From positions 11,203,081-11,267,080 of the forward strand of contig OZ037767.1 of the NCBI GenBank assembly GCA_964035545.1: a stretch of 64,000 bases of DNA, in the 5' to 3' direction. The translations under genes and the position numbers were made by a program. The DNA is from Bugula neritina (Eukaryota > Bryozoa > Gymnolaemata > Cheilostomatida > Bugulidae). Positions 13,800 to 26,068 of this stretch are shown here, in pieces. How positions within the stretch are numbered: position 1 is the first letter of the stretch; each line of letters opens with the position of its first letter. The notes beneath the pieces are model-generated. The model saw only the letters and a list, made by a program, of their open reading frames with translations, was not told the DNA's origin and ran no database searches.

Positions 13800-15850
13800 A
13801 TATAGCAATGCCGAGAGTTTCTTTGAACTCTGTTTGAACGAAAACTAACAGCCAACTTGAGCCCTTCCAAGTGATTAAAGCTAAAACCTATTTTGTAAGT
13901 TTGTACTTCATTATTTTACATTTATTAAAAACACTTCTGAATATTTTTAAAATAATAAAAAAGTAGGTACTAAATATAAATCTAGCCCAAAGTATTTAAA
14001 GTGCCAGCTGTAATCAATGTTGAAATATTGTTTCCTGTAAAGCAAAAAACTATCTGGAACTCAAATTATTACTTGACCTCAAAAAATTTAAAGCCAGATT
14101 AACCAAAGATGGGCAGATAATGGTGATTTATTAACTTACCATCAATCAGACTGTCTAATATAAAATAAATTTCATCTTTAAGCACAAAATATTATTCAAC
14201 TTGAAGAATAGAATTAAGGTTCTGCAGCAAGTTTATCCAACAACTAAATGAGACTAAATGTTGAAATATTGACATTATTTATGATATTGACTAATTATTA
14301 ATGCTAATTGTTTGAAAATATTGTTTACACTATATACAAGTATATTCAGACACATTTGACACACTTGATGTAAACATAAGCATATAGCTGCATCTATCTG
14401 TACAAAGGTTACTTGGATTTAATTGCCAATGTTGTAGCATATTGCAATTGTAATAATATAATTTCATTAAAACATATTGCTTACATATTCTAAAAAAAAA
14501 CAAACGTTTTTTTTTAATAAAACTTAAAACTAGTGTAAGCTTAAACTGCAAATGAAAGGTACACATCTACAGGTATTGCATGTTTATAACCAACAGTTCC
14601 TAGTAGCAGAGATTTCATAGCTTCTATTCACAAGACATATAGGGCTGGCATACACCACAGCTATTATTGTAGCATTAGGTGGACTAATAAAATATTCAAA
14701 ATATCAACTTTATTTTAAGAACTGTAGCCATATTTGTTTTGTTGCAGACAAGTGAATTACAATATTTATAATCTACGAGGTTGAATACATGGTTGGAGTA
14801 GACAATCATCAGGCAAGTATGTAAATAGGACTCTATTTACTCACACTTGGGGAAACAATTTGAGTCCCAGCGTATTTTTCATAAAAACTGCTAAAATAAT
14901 AAACACCCACGTTCTATAAAAACTTAATATGAAATGTTGGCAACTTAAAGCAATTCTTAGAAAAAGCAATCAAAAGACAACATATATAGCAAAACCAAAA
15001 ATTAATATAAAGCAATTGATGATGAATCATAAAAAAAAACTTTAATTAGAAATTGATTACTTATTCAAAATGACTATAGGCCTAAGTTAAAATTAAAATG
15101 TGCAAAGAATACACGTCAATTTCCAGGTACAAAAGTAAAGTAATAGATAACTCAGATCGGCAGTCTTAGCTATAAACGGACCCATAGCTAAAATTCATTT
15201 TGAAATAACTGGCTCATAGGTAACAAAATACAGACTATACTATACAAAATAGATGGATGTGGAATACTGCCACACAATGTGCTTCTTAAAACTCAATGCT
15301 ATGGCCATATACTGGCACATAATGATATAACAATATTATGCCTTAAGACCAAGGGACTGCCTTGCATAGTATATGCCTAGCAGATTTTACGAATGTTATT
15401 GATTTTGCTTGAAGGTGAATGACAGTTCATATAAATGTATGGCTGAAAAGTCAGTATCCCTTCTAGTTGTATTAGCACATTGTTTGGGGAGTTCAAAGCT
15501 CATTTAGTTTACAATTAGGCCAGATTTTAATTAACACATGTATGCATTTCAATTGCTTTATGAAAACTTCTCCATAAATAGCCTATAGAAAACACACTCT
15601 TGCATTAGTTACATAAATATTTTAGGACACCAATGAATTGCTCTATTTTAGAACTAAGTTTTAGCAATCTACTGATTCTTATTCTAACATTTGTTTGGCA
15701 AGAAGAGCCGTAAGTGTCATTCTAATATATTACCTCCAAAGTCATAATTTTAAACATTCTGAATTGAAGTTCAACTTTGGGTTTTAAAATATAATTCAGT
15801 GCTCTTATAATATAATTGCCTAGCCTAACATTTCAAGATATTATGTTTAC
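13800..15850. other. Noncoding upstream region of copy A
   Basis: About 14,010-14,220 (GTTGAAATATTGTTTCCTG and following) resembles 28,725-28,870, another trace of the segmental duplication. No exon or RNA gene is supported. Confidence 0.4.
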
Positions 15851-15867
15851 ACACCAGATTTCTAAAA

Positions 15868-17310
15868 ATGTCTAGTTTTCCTAAAAATCCACCGATTACC
15901 GGATTGAAGCTCAGGAAAAAGAACATAGCTGAAGCACAGTTAACAGGCACCAATGATTCAAACCGATTTCATATTTCAATAATCAACACAGACAATACTT
16001 CATATATTAATCAAGGCTTGACTCTAACTGGTGACTCGTACAAACAGAAGAATGCTGACAGCAGCTCTCCAGAAGTTGTGCTTCGAGTCGAGGCTCTCCC
16101 ACTAGAACACTGTCAAAGTGAAAGTAGTCTGTTCAACAAAGATGGCTCCCGATTGAATCTGACAGACTCTTCCCAGTCTCCAAGAAGTGAAAGTTCCTTC
16201 CAGAGAGGAGGCAGGTTGAGATCGAGTATACAAGAATTCAGAAACCGTAGTAGAGCTCACATAGAGAATGTCAGAGCAAGTATCAGAATAAAAGTAGATG
16301 AATATAACAGTTATGATGATGATGGAAATGAGTTGAAAGAGGAGGAAAAATCTCCTGAGATTACACAAAATCAGGTAAGTAACAATTTCCATAACTGAAG
16401 TATAGAAACCATTATAGCTTAGACTATTTATTATATTATTATATTGTATTGTAAGCTAAAGCTTTAAATGCTTTAAATTGAACATCCCAGTTTAACAAAT
16501 ATTGTATTTTAGTGTAAACCATAGTGTCTAAGCACTACAAAATGGTAATTAATTACTTAATTCAGCATTCATACATTAAATGTAATATTTTCTTCTACTT
16601 GCTTGCTTATGCTGAAAGTCAATCAAATAACTGAGCACCCTAATTTGAATGAATTTTAGATTCTGTGCGTCAACTGAGTGTGTTTTGACAACTACTACTA
16701 CTACTACTACTACTGCTGCTGCTGCTGTTGCTGCTGCTACCAATACTAGCACTCCCACTACCACTACCACTACCACTACCACTACCACTACCACTACCAC
16801 TACCACTACCACTACCACTACCACTACCACTACCACTACCACTACCACTACCACTACCACTACCACTACCACTACCACTACCACTACCACTACCACTACC
16901 ACTACCACTACCACTACCACTACCACTACCACTACCACTACCACTACCACTACCACTACCACTACCACTACCACTACCACTACCACTACCACTACCACTA
17001 CCACTACCACTACCACTACCACTAACACTAGCACTATCACTACCGCTACTATACTACTGTTATAGTGTAAATCATAACCTTAAACAAGTGAACAATCCAT
17101 ATTTTCACACAAATTAGATTTGCTAAAACTTAATGTGTAATATTATTATATATACAAGCCAACTTTTATGTAGTTATATTTTAGTTCAGCACAGCTTTTA
17201 GAAGTTCCATGAGACGTTCTAGAAAGTTCATCATGGCGGCTGCACAACAAGTACCCATAACTTCCCTAGCAAAGGCAATGGCAGGAGACACTATGACTTA
17301 TTATGAATAG
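15868..17310 (+). CDS. Triplet family copy A: Ser-rich protein with conserved C-terminal exon (unrecognised)
   Basis: Coding exons 15868-16374 and 17185-17310 give 210 residues. The first ends AATCAG before the donor GTAAGT. The second follows TATATTTTAG and joins in phase 0. An AG acceptor (ACACACCAG) 10 bases before the ATG suggests a noncoding first exon upstream. The N-terminal ~65 residues differ among the three copies. Residues about 66-169 are nearly identical: SSSPEVVLQVEALPLEHC-like, then LTDSSQSPRSES, Arg-rich RSSIQEFRNRSRAHIENV, and acidic EYNSYDDDGNEL. The C-terminal exon encodes SSMRRSRKFIMAAAQQVPIT, then SLAKAMAGDTMTYYE. There is no signal peptide or membrane span; it looks disordered and SR/phospho-site rich. 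I do not recognise the family. This copy lacks the FLQRLL segment of the other two. Its intron holds a ~280-bp ACTACC repeat. Confidence 0.8.
16692..17030. repeat. (CTA)n and (CCACTA)n simple repeat in the intron of copy A
   Basis: A CTA/CTG triplet run passes into a nearly perfect CCACTA hexamer array of about 280 bp. It lies wholly within the intron between the two coding exons. Confidence 0.95.
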
Positions 17311-18180
17311 AGAGTACATGCAGGTCGTAGGCTTATATAGATGGTAAGCTTATATACCTCCAAAAACCTTTCACCTTTACTTTTAGATGATATATCATAT
17401 CATCATACAAATTTTAACTTTTAGTACTCAAATATACTTTGATTTAAAACTTATTTGAATTAGGGTTTGACCATTATAAAAATATTTGTTTGGTTTTCTT
17501 TTTATTCATGACATTTGAATGTATTTATTATACTTTTAATGGCTCAAATGTAAATGAATTATTGCATTTTTCATGTAAAATTTTTATTTTGAGTTTTGTT
17601 TTATACTAAATATAGTTGCCCAGCAGCATCTTTTAGTCCCTTTCAATATGCATTAAACCTTTACTTTTTTCAAAAAGCATTAATTGTTTGAAATTTGGCA
17701 ATATTTGGAAATATTGCTGTATTTTTTATGTAATTACATAAACAAGGGAATGCATGTTAATAAATTTTGTAATATAAAATACCCTATTGCAATAAATATT
17801 TAGTATTTATATTTTAGAAACCATACTGTACATCTTATATGATAAATGATAAAATGAATTCAAATTAGTTTAATCTATTCACCAAACTATTGCATATAAT
17901 GAAATATAAATAGAATATGTGAACCCTTTGAACTTTTCAAAACACAGATATTGCTGGTAGGTTGACTGTTCTTCTAAATATTAATTCTTTCTTAGATTAT
18001 AAATGCTAAAATAACTGCTGTATTCTATCCAGCAATTAATTTAAATAATCCCATAAAATAACCTGATTTGAACAGCATAATTTAAATATTTTCTCAATGA
18101 ATTGGCCTGGTCATTTGCCTATCCATTGAATAATAATAAGTCACAAAGCTAACTAAGTCAATAAACAAAAGCCTACCATT
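17311..18180. other. 3' flank of copy A, noncoding
   Basis: AT-rich. Possible polyadenylation signals (AATAAA) occur near 17,759 and 17,791. Nothing else is supported. Confidence 0.4.
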
Positions 18181-18540
18181 GTTACGGTATTATAGTATAT
18201 AAGAGTATATAATTTCTTGTTCTGGCATTATCTACCAAATATCTATCTCAACTTTTCATGACATATTGTCTTGTAGCTACAAAAAAATCATGGGTTTGGT
18301 TTATCACTATATTTTTAGTTAGTATATTAATACGGTTGTAAACAATGCCCGTCTTAACCCGGGACAACCGGACTTGTCCCCATAAATAGCATCTCCTGGG
18401 GTATATGGTGGGAATCATATATTTCCTCTTTTTTAAAGCTTTTCTGCCCTATGCTAAACCTTTAATAGACAAAAACTTAGAGGCTGATTAGGCATTGCAA
18501 AACATTTTGAGAATCACAACTGGTTATAGATTCTGGTTAC
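18180..18540. repeat. Segmental-duplication block, second copy
   Basis: Matches 11,930-12,300 and 33,170-33,520: ATAGTATATAAGAGTATATA, then CTATGCTAAAC and TTTAATAGACAAAAACTTAG. It precedes triplet copy B. Confidence 0.7.
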
Positions 18541-19475
18541 TTATTCAGCAGTGAAATAAGTAAATAGTTATTTAGGTTGATTGATAATTCTGTAGTCACC
18601 ATATAACTATGTCATATGATGATGTTGCCAAGTGACTTACAGTTATAAGGAACTCTGAGGCCCAACAAGTAATTATTACTAGATTTGACTCCAGGATGCA
18701 TCTAAAGTAACTTATCCGAGCTTGCCATCAGCATGTTAAGGGTGTGAGACGTGAATAAAAACAAAATTTAAGTTCCAGATATTAGTTTACAACTGCTACT
18801 TGTAAGTAACAGATAATTCAATTTGATATCTTCCATATATTTCAGTGACAGGGGAGATAATTCCTCTGATAGTCAGTGTATTTCCAAAATACTTATACTG
18901 ATATTATAACCACCACACATTACCATAATTAAATGAAGAATACATAATACTATGAAATCAGGCAATGATTGAACTTGATTCTATCCTTTATTAATTTGGT
19001 ATCGATGTTGAAATCCAACTCCGATTGCAACTATTAGATTTGCAGTGAGAGCTGCTATTTTTTGTCAATTGCAATGATATATAATAGAGGAAGTGTGATA
19101 GATTCTTATATTTGATTGGCTGAATGAATACAACTCGCTGCTATTATTGGCACATATCTACAGTAGATTTTGTAATAGCATGTATGGCAGAAATCTAAGT
19201 AAGTTTTTTGCAAGGTAATATAATATGTTTTTGCTTAATGACATGCTATTTTTAGAATTAAAACAAAACATCAAACTCATAATTAGATATAAAAAATAAT
19301 ATGATAATAATTACTTATATAATATAGAAATTTATGTTAAAAGTCTGAGTGAACCAAGTTTCTTTAGAGAGTTATTATACATTATTTCAGTTTTCTACTG
19401 ATACATACCGCTTATAGTAATGTGTAGTATTGTGGACTCTAATGCAGTGTAGAATACTCAACTGTCTGTCCATTT
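18541..19475. other. Noncoding, nothing identified
   Basis: AT-rich sequence without a supported exon or array. Confidence 0.4.
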
Positions 19476-19479
19476 ATAG

Positions 19480-19600
19480 CAGAAGTAAAAAATAGTGAAA
19501 CTCAATCCAGCAATGTTGTAAGCATAATCTAGCCCATTTAACAATTTCTCCAAGTGAGTTTGCACATGACACAAAGTTAAACAAAAATCCTAAAACAATG
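19480..19600 (-). pseudogene. Relic of steroid 5-alpha-reductase exon 5
   Basis: Closely matches exon 5 of the intact SRD5A gene at 56,767-56,917, on the same strand. It includes the exon start GGATTTTTGTTTAACTTTGT and the adjoining intronic TTTTAG acceptor, so it is a genomic copy and not a processed one. The frame reads GFLFNFVSCANSLGEIVKW and then breaks. FGE has become LGE and the helix after it is disrupted. No other SRD5A exon is seen nearby. This is a dead fragment inside the triplet region. Confidence 0.85.
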
Positions 19601-20330
19601 TAGTCCTGTATGGGTAGCTGCCCACTCTTATAAGAATACATAGGATTAAACTCGCTTCAGAAGCTAGGGTATATTCTTATTATGATTTGTTGTAAACACC
19701 AAAATAAAAGTTTTATAATACAAATGTTTTTCCACTATATATAGCAAGCTATTTTTAAATTGGTATAACTTAATTTTTAGTTGCTTTCTAGTTATCAGTA
19801 CCATTATAATTTCACATTTCAAGTTCTACAATGAAACCCTCGTAAAATAGACTAATGGGATTATTACTGCTTAGTCAACAAAAAAGCAACTTAACTAATT
19901 GTCTAAGTGATGACAGAAGATTAACTTAACAACTGATCTTCTGTCATTATCAGCCAAGTGACAACAAAATTTAAACTTATCCATCTATAGTGACTTTACC
20001 AAGCAGTCTGTCTTCATATGTGATTATGGAAAAGTGCCAGTGTGGGCTTCAGCACAGTTTAGTGTCTGCTTGAATCTTAAGAGCTGTATGAGTTTTTACT
20101 CAAATGGTTGTTAATTATTTATATCTTCAAAAAGTCAAGTTAGGAGGTTTAATAATTTCAGTAATATAAATAATTATCATTTACAATTGAGACATTTTCT
20201 TGCAGTGAATAGTTTTGTTTTTGCTGTTATCACTTCACTAACTACACCACAAAATGCTGCAGTGGCTGTAGCACTTGCTTATTTACAAATAAAGGAGCAA
20301 AATAATTGCGTTAAACAGCTCTTTGGTGTG
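19601..20330. other. Noncoding, nothing identified
   Basis: An imperfect inverted pair around AGATTAACTTAACAACTGATCTTCTGTCA lies near 19,910-19,950. No gene is supported. Confidence 0.35.
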
Positions 20331-20337
20331 GAAAATA

Positions 20338-20490
20338 CAATGCTACTGCTATATAAATAGTGCAATACTACTGCTATATAAATAGTGCAATGCTACTGCT
20401 ATATAAATAGTGCAATGCTACTGCTATACAAATAGTGCTACACTACTGCTATATAAATAGTGCAATGCTACTGCTATAAATGCTAATAAC
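20338..20490. repeat. 25-bp minisatellite, about 6 copies
   Basis: The unit is approximately GCAATGCTACTGC plus TATATAAATAGT, with few differences between copies. Confidence 0.93.
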
Positions 20491-21645
20491 AAATAAGAAG
20501 TTGGATGCAACTTGCCTTTAGCTGGTAGCCTATAGTTATTACTAAAACACTGAGTCTATCATATACAGTATAGGCCCTGTGAGTTTGATGCTGTTACAAA
20601 TACGTAAATGTTGTTTTAGCTAGGCATTTATTTAGAGGAAATTCAATTTTGAATTTTGGGCAAAATATGCTTTAATTAGAAGGCACTTGACTCCTAACAT
20701 TATGAACTTATCAACATAGAAAACAAAAACAAACATAATGTAGTATGAGTATCAGATTGTTAGTAAATGACGTAATTAACTATTATTTGTAAACATTATG
20801 TAGGTTTTTCAACTTGTTGCTATAAAAGATTGTGTAGGATTATGATAAATATGTTTTATTGTGCGCTATAGTTGATCGAGTAGTACAGAGAGGGTGAAAT
20901 CGGTATATACATAAAACATTAGATGTTGCTGAACGCTGCTCATAACTTTTCTCTGAAAATATGTATAGCACCAATGCTATATAATACAATACCTAATGGT
21001 AATGCTACATGTTGTTACCAGATTTAATTTAATATCATGTTTAGTACCAAATCTAATATCCCGCCACCCTCGCAGGACCACGGCGGTGAAAGGTGACCAA
21101 AGGTGACTTAATATTGTGCTTAGAAAACGTGTTGAATGCCATTAAAAGAAAGCTACAGTTTAAATTAACCTGTAGACCTTCACAAAGCCATGATTATTGC
21201 TAAAGCTAAGCAGTATATATAAAAAGGACAAAAACTATGAGTCAAAGTATTTAAATATCAAATAAAGTTTTGAAACATTTAGCTTCGAAGAAAGTTTTGA
21301 TATTTTATACACAAATTACCTAATTTGTAATTTATACAACATATCATGTATATTAATTTATGGAAATTTATAGAGAAACTTTATTAGAAAGCTTGAAATA
21401 TCTTTAGACAACTATTTAACCCAATTCAATTTTAGCTTCCAAATTGTAACTTGATTCAAAGCAGCTCTGCTTAGTACGGAAAAAGCATTTCCTGTACAGT
21501 GTGACTTGAACTTGGCCCTGTATTCTGCAAATATAAGTTTATTATTGATCTAAATCATTTCACCCTAACCACTAATAGCTATTAAGTACTTCTGATCTAT
21601 GGCAACATCAGTAATTATTTATGCAAGCTTATAGAAAATTAATTA
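20491..21645. other. Noncoding, nothing firm
   Basis: A GC-richer island (CCGCCACCCTCGCAGGACC, near 21,060-21,085) is followed by a tandem AAAGGTGACC/AAAGGTGACT pair. No exon is supported. Confidence 0.35.
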
Positions 21646-21649
21646 AAGA

Positions 21650-21952
21650 AACCAGATGATGGATGATTGTGCTAGAATGTTCCATTTGAACTCACAGAAA
21701 TATAAATTGCCATGTCATGATGTAATAAACAAACTGTACTATGACAACATCTGACAGGTGATACTTGGTATGACGTAGCTGTAACCTGATTGGTCAGATG
21801 CAATACACATGAGCATATAGCAAGTATAATGAAGACACAATACCCTAGAGTTGAATATAATTATTATAAAAGCTACGGTAGTTTAGGATAGGCTTTTAGT
21901 TGACATAAAAACAGCTTCCAGAACGTAACATACTTGCATATTTCATCAAATA
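21650..21952 (+). promoter_or_regulatory. Promoter block and likely noncoding exon of triplet copy B
   Basis: TGACGTA at 21771-21777 is followed by an inverted CCAAT box (GATTGGTCA, 21788-21796) and a TATA-like TTATAAA at 21864-21870. A probable short noncoding exon ends CATCAAATA at 21952, before the donor GTGAGT. The same order occurs 580 bp upstream of copy C. The next acceptor would be TTTTTTTAG, just before the ATG at 23,624. Confidence 0.65.
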
Positions 21953-22559
21953 GTGAGTTTTATTAGTTAAGTGAGTCTCAAATATACATATATGCTTGTA
22001 TATTAGATATGCTTATATATGTTGCATATGAAATAAAGATAGCATAAATACTAAAATCAAGCTATCACACCTACAGCATTTAATATCTTTAAAAAGTGTT
22101 GTTGGATATTTGATTAGTGTTATATAATAATGCTATATTGTTTCTATTAACCTGCCATTACTTGTTAGGAAAAATGTGAAAATATACTATAATTGAAATA
22201 TGTTTTAGTTTCCTTTATCTACTTTACTTTGCTTGAACTCAGCAATCAAATTTATGCAGATGTATGAACTAAAATTAAGGGCATTCTTCTATTGCAGAAT
22301 AGGCACTGTGCAGCAGGTGGTTCAACTTTGCAGACATGTCATTAGCATAGCATTAGGGTACAGACGAAGTTATATCACCTCGGCTGTGGTAAAAGTAAAT
22401 CTAAAGACTCTAAAGTTCCTAAATATTTAACCAGCATGCAAACAATATTTTCATTTACATAGAATCATCTAATTTGTATTGATAAAATACCATCAGTTTG
22501 AGTTATCTTCCTCCAGTTTTTGGTGTATTAGAAGGTATTTCCTACTGCCTAATAAAGAA

Positions 22560-22910
22560 AAACTTGTTATATATATATACATGCATGCTGGTTGCTCTCA
22601 GCTGACAGAAACTGCCCAACAGTTTGACTGTAGATGTGACACCCTGTGTGTGTACAGAACAGCAGTGACTGTGGCTGTGTAGATGAATGGTGAGAGACAG
22701 TTTTGATAGACAAATGTTACATGTGTGTCTAGTCTCTAGTCTGTTAGTTTGAGTACTTCTGTATGCTCTATTATTAGATGGGCCAAGTAGTTTTCTCCTC
22801 TCTGATGTGAGATGCTGCTTCAGTTCCTTTCTCCATTTCTTGCTATCAGATTTTATGTTTTCCCAGGATACTGTGTCTATGTCAGAAATGCATATGCCCT
22901 TCAAGCAAAC
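22560..22910 (-). pseudogene. LINE ORF2 C-terminal fragment
   Basis: The minus-strand frame reads a pattern common at the end of LINE endonuclease/RT polyproteins: an IDTVSWENIKSDSKKWRKEL helix, then a zinc-finger-like HTCNICLSKL...HLHSHSHCC. Only about the last 100 residues remain and the upstream RT core is absent, so this is a 5'-truncated relic. The call rests on remembered family pattern; RTE/Jockey-like clades are possible. It lies between the promoter and coding exon of triplet copy B. Confidence 0.6.
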
Positions 22911-22979
22911 ATGTTATAGCTATGTAACTGATGACACTATTGTGATAAAATAGCCAATGTCAGTGTCAACTCTAAATAG

Positions 22980-23610
22980 AAAAAAGTTTATAGTCTGCAG
23001 ATTACTTCTTAGTTGTTGCAGATTGCTCTTAGTTGCTGCGGACTACCTCTCAGTTGCTGTTGATTACCTCTTTCATTATAAGCAGAAAAAAGCAACATAT
23101 ATATCCTCTCACACTACCTGACACTTGTTACAATACACAGTTTCTTGTAGGTCAAGTTCACTTAATATCACTGTGGAACTTATTAAGTATAGTGTTGTGG
23201 CCAAAGGAATGCTGCACAGCCAATTATCTAGCATCTGCAACTCGTTGCAAAAGTTGAAAGGTGTTTCATACTTCAGTGTTTAGTTGAAAAGACAAATTAA
23301 CTGTCAGTGTCACTGCACTTGTAGTTGTTGAGAGCATTGTTTAGCAAGGTCGAGATTCCTTTTGTTTATCTTTCAATTAGAGCATAATACAAAATTAGGT
23401 TTATTCTTAGTGGAACGCTATAGATAGATATAAGTAACTCTCACACATTCATGCAGGGTAGTAGCAGCTTTTACAAAGATTACTACAGTTGCAAACCAGC
23501 TCTGTTAACTCTGCATTTATAGATTTTTTGCATCTTAAACTAAAAATTCATGTCTTTTTCTTAATCTTATGCAACTTAACTATTTTGTTGAAAGCTGAAA
23601 AACTTGTTGC
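22980..23610. other. Noncoding 5' flank of copy B coding exon
   Basis: Short GTTGC(A/T)G(A/C)TTAC/CTC-like repeats lie at about 23,005-23,070. Nothing else is supported. Confidence 0.35.
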
Positions 23611-23623
23611 ATTTTTTTAGAAA

Positions 23624-26068
23624 ATGCCCAGCTTTCTTGAAAGGCCGCCTTTTAATAAATGGAAATTTCTACAGCGCCTGCTCAACAAACGCAATGCGGG
23701 AAAAGTAGAAACAACTGAAGCAGATGCAGCAGATTCGTCTGGGATTTCAATAATCAACACGGACAATTCCTCACACACTGATCAAAACTCGATTCTAACT
23801 GATGACTCGTACAAACAGAAGAATGCTGACAGCAGCTCTCCAGAAGTTGTGCTTCAAGTTGAGGCTCTCCCACTAGAACACTGTCAAAGCGAAAGTAGTT
23901 TGTTCAACAAAGATGGCTCCCGATTGAATCTGACAGACTCTTCTCAGTCTCCAAGAAGTGAAAGTCCCTTCCAAAGAGGAGGCAGGTTGAGATCGAGTAT
24001 ACAAGAATTCAGAAACCGTAGCAGAGCTCACATAGAGAATGTCAGAGAAAGTATCAGAATAAAAGTAGATGAATATAACAGTTATGATGATGATGGGAAT
24101 GAGTTGAAAAAGGAGGAAAAATCTCCTGAGATAACACAGAATCAAGTAAGTAATGTTCATATTATTCTAGAATCTAAACAGTTTATATTATCTTAAATTA
24201 GTAATAAAAGACCTTTATAATAACCATATTGCAGTTTATACTTTAGACTATCAGTTGCACTATGTATCTCAATTTTGATTTGAAGCGTTGCAAAACTACT
24301 ACTGCACTAAAATGTTTAACTATCTATAATATCATCCTGCTGCGATGTGGTAATCTCACCATTTAGGAGCAGTAGTGAAGATAGCCTAATTTTATTAATT
24401 TTTTACTACATTTTGGTTTGGGGCGGGTTGAAGCTTCTGCGAGAACATAACTTCTTTTGCTACATTTCTAATCTAGAACACCTAGGCTCTTCTCCATTTC
24501 TCTATTACGCACCTACCTCAATATCACTATGTTATTAACTTCTTGAGCAATATAATGACGTGCATAAAAATGCAGTAATCAGGTTGTTCTCACATTATAC
24601 ACTGCAATGGACTTTTTTGGAGTTAAACATATTAACTGTCATGGATATCAGGCAAAGCTCATAACCCTTAGAGATGCTTGAGTTCTTAGGTTGGAATTGA
24701 GTTTTGATTTTCTTAAATAATAACATGCTTTGGTGAAACATTAGTTTTTTGCCACTGTGTGTTTTGTGCTGGGAACAAGCCCTTAGACAGCATCTGGACA
24801 CAAATCGAGTAACAATTTGTATGACTTTTAAGAAATGTTCTAACTGTATGTTGTCAAAACAGATTCTCTAATGTATAACAAGTTCTTCTTGACTAAATAA
24901 CTGTCAAATTGCACATTTTCAAGACTGTTTAAGTTTCTCAATGATCATTGTCAGTAGCTTTAGGTATTCAGTAAGAAATGCAATTGTTGCATATTGTACT
25001 TGTACAAGTTATAATATAAGTTTGCTTTATGTACCATTGCTTACACACAAAAACTCAAAATTTTGTGCAGTCTCCTTCCCTGCAAGAGCACTTGTTGACA
25101 ATAGCCTACATTTTCACTAAATACTCAATATCAACATGGTCTTAAGAATTTTGCTATGTCACAGGGACATTGTGACCTGGCAATTAAATGATTGCGTGCT
25201 TGGATTGAACTCCCGGAAGGACAATTTTAGCCCATGACGTAGTCAGTGCTCTAGCCAGCTCACCACCCTGCTCTTGGAGTAGGCTATTGCTTATATAAAC
25301 ATGCCTTGTGAACTGTGTTTGATTGCTTTGGCAATATGCCTAATGATATAATATAATGTTTGTTTTCCATAAACAGACATGTAAAAAGAAATGATTATGT
25401 AGATTTTGTGTGGCTGAGATACGTAAAATTTGGGTTTCTATTGAAATGGCTACGTGATAGCTACATATTTAACTGTGTTTGGTAGGAGATAGTGTTCAGG
25501 GGTAAACTTAATCTGTAAGATATATACAAAAATTCCAGAGTAACTATATACAGCTGCTCTATGTAACAGATATTTTGCACCTGTAGAAATATAATTAAGG
25601 CTAACCCAATGATAATAAAGTGTGTGAACTATCTGCAGTGAAAGAACAGCTATGCAGATATTTTGAATGACCTCTATTCTTGTAGCTACCTGTAACTTGC
25701 CAATTGCCTCTATCTTGCCCCTAAGTTGCTTCTAAACGGCCAGTTGCTAATCTAAGTTGCCAGCTGCATTGCCATAATCATTTTCAAAAGTGCTTATATC
25801 TTAATGTTAAATGATACAAGCTACAGTTTGTATAAAGCAGCCAGTGCCATGCAAGTTATAATGTTGTCCACTTTTTAGTTCAGCACAGCAATGTGTAATA
25901 TTATTATATATACAAGCCAACTTTTATGTAATTATATTTTAGTTCAGCACAGCCTTTAGAAGTTCCATGAGGCGTTCTAGAAAGTTCATCATGGCGGCTG
26001 CACAACAAGTACCCATAACTTCCCTAGCAAAGGCAATGGCAGGAGACACTATGACTTATTATAAATAG
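23624..26068 (+). CDS. Triplet family copy B: Ser-rich protein with conserved C-terminal exon (unrecognised)
   Basis: Coding exons 23624-24145 and 25943-26068 give 215 residues. The acceptor TTTTTTTAG lies three bases before the ATG. Exon 1 ends AATCAA before GTAAGT and the join is in phase 0. The N-terminus carries a short basic/hydrophobic segment (FNKWKFLQRLLNKRN) that could form an amphipathic helix and is shared with copy C. Residues about 71-174 match copies A and C almost base for base, while the first 70 codons and the introns diverge. The protein ends YYK, not YYE as in A and C (GAA to AAA). A second copy of the acceptor and first exon bases (TTTTTAGTTCAGCACAGC) lies 67 bp upstream of the used one. 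The function is unknown. Confidence 0.82.
25150..25278 (-). mobile_element. tRNA-derived SINE relic, minus strand
   Basis: The reverse complement reads GGTGAGCTGGCTAGAGCAC (A-box-like), then GGGAGTTCAATCC (B-box-like) about 50 bp on, and a short body with GGTCACAATGTCCCTGTGAC. It is a different family from the SINEs at 2.7 and 35.7 kb. It lies in the intron of triplet copy B. Confidence 0.6.

Noticed and set aside
12924-13848. Thr/Pro/Tyr/His-rich reading frames up to 210 codons
   Set aside because: They come entirely from the TACCAC minisatellite and are open in several overlapping frames.
16102-16392. Antisense hydrophobic 95-96 codon frame conserved opposite all three triplet genes (also 23873-24160 and 31346-31633)
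   Set aside because: It mirrors the highly conserved sense exon. Its conservation is explained by the sense strand, and it starts in the intron. I see no independent promoter or splice support.
16576-17117. Poly-Val, poly-Thr and Leu-Pro reading frames
   Set aside because: Products of the CCACTA hexamer array in the intron of triplet copy A.
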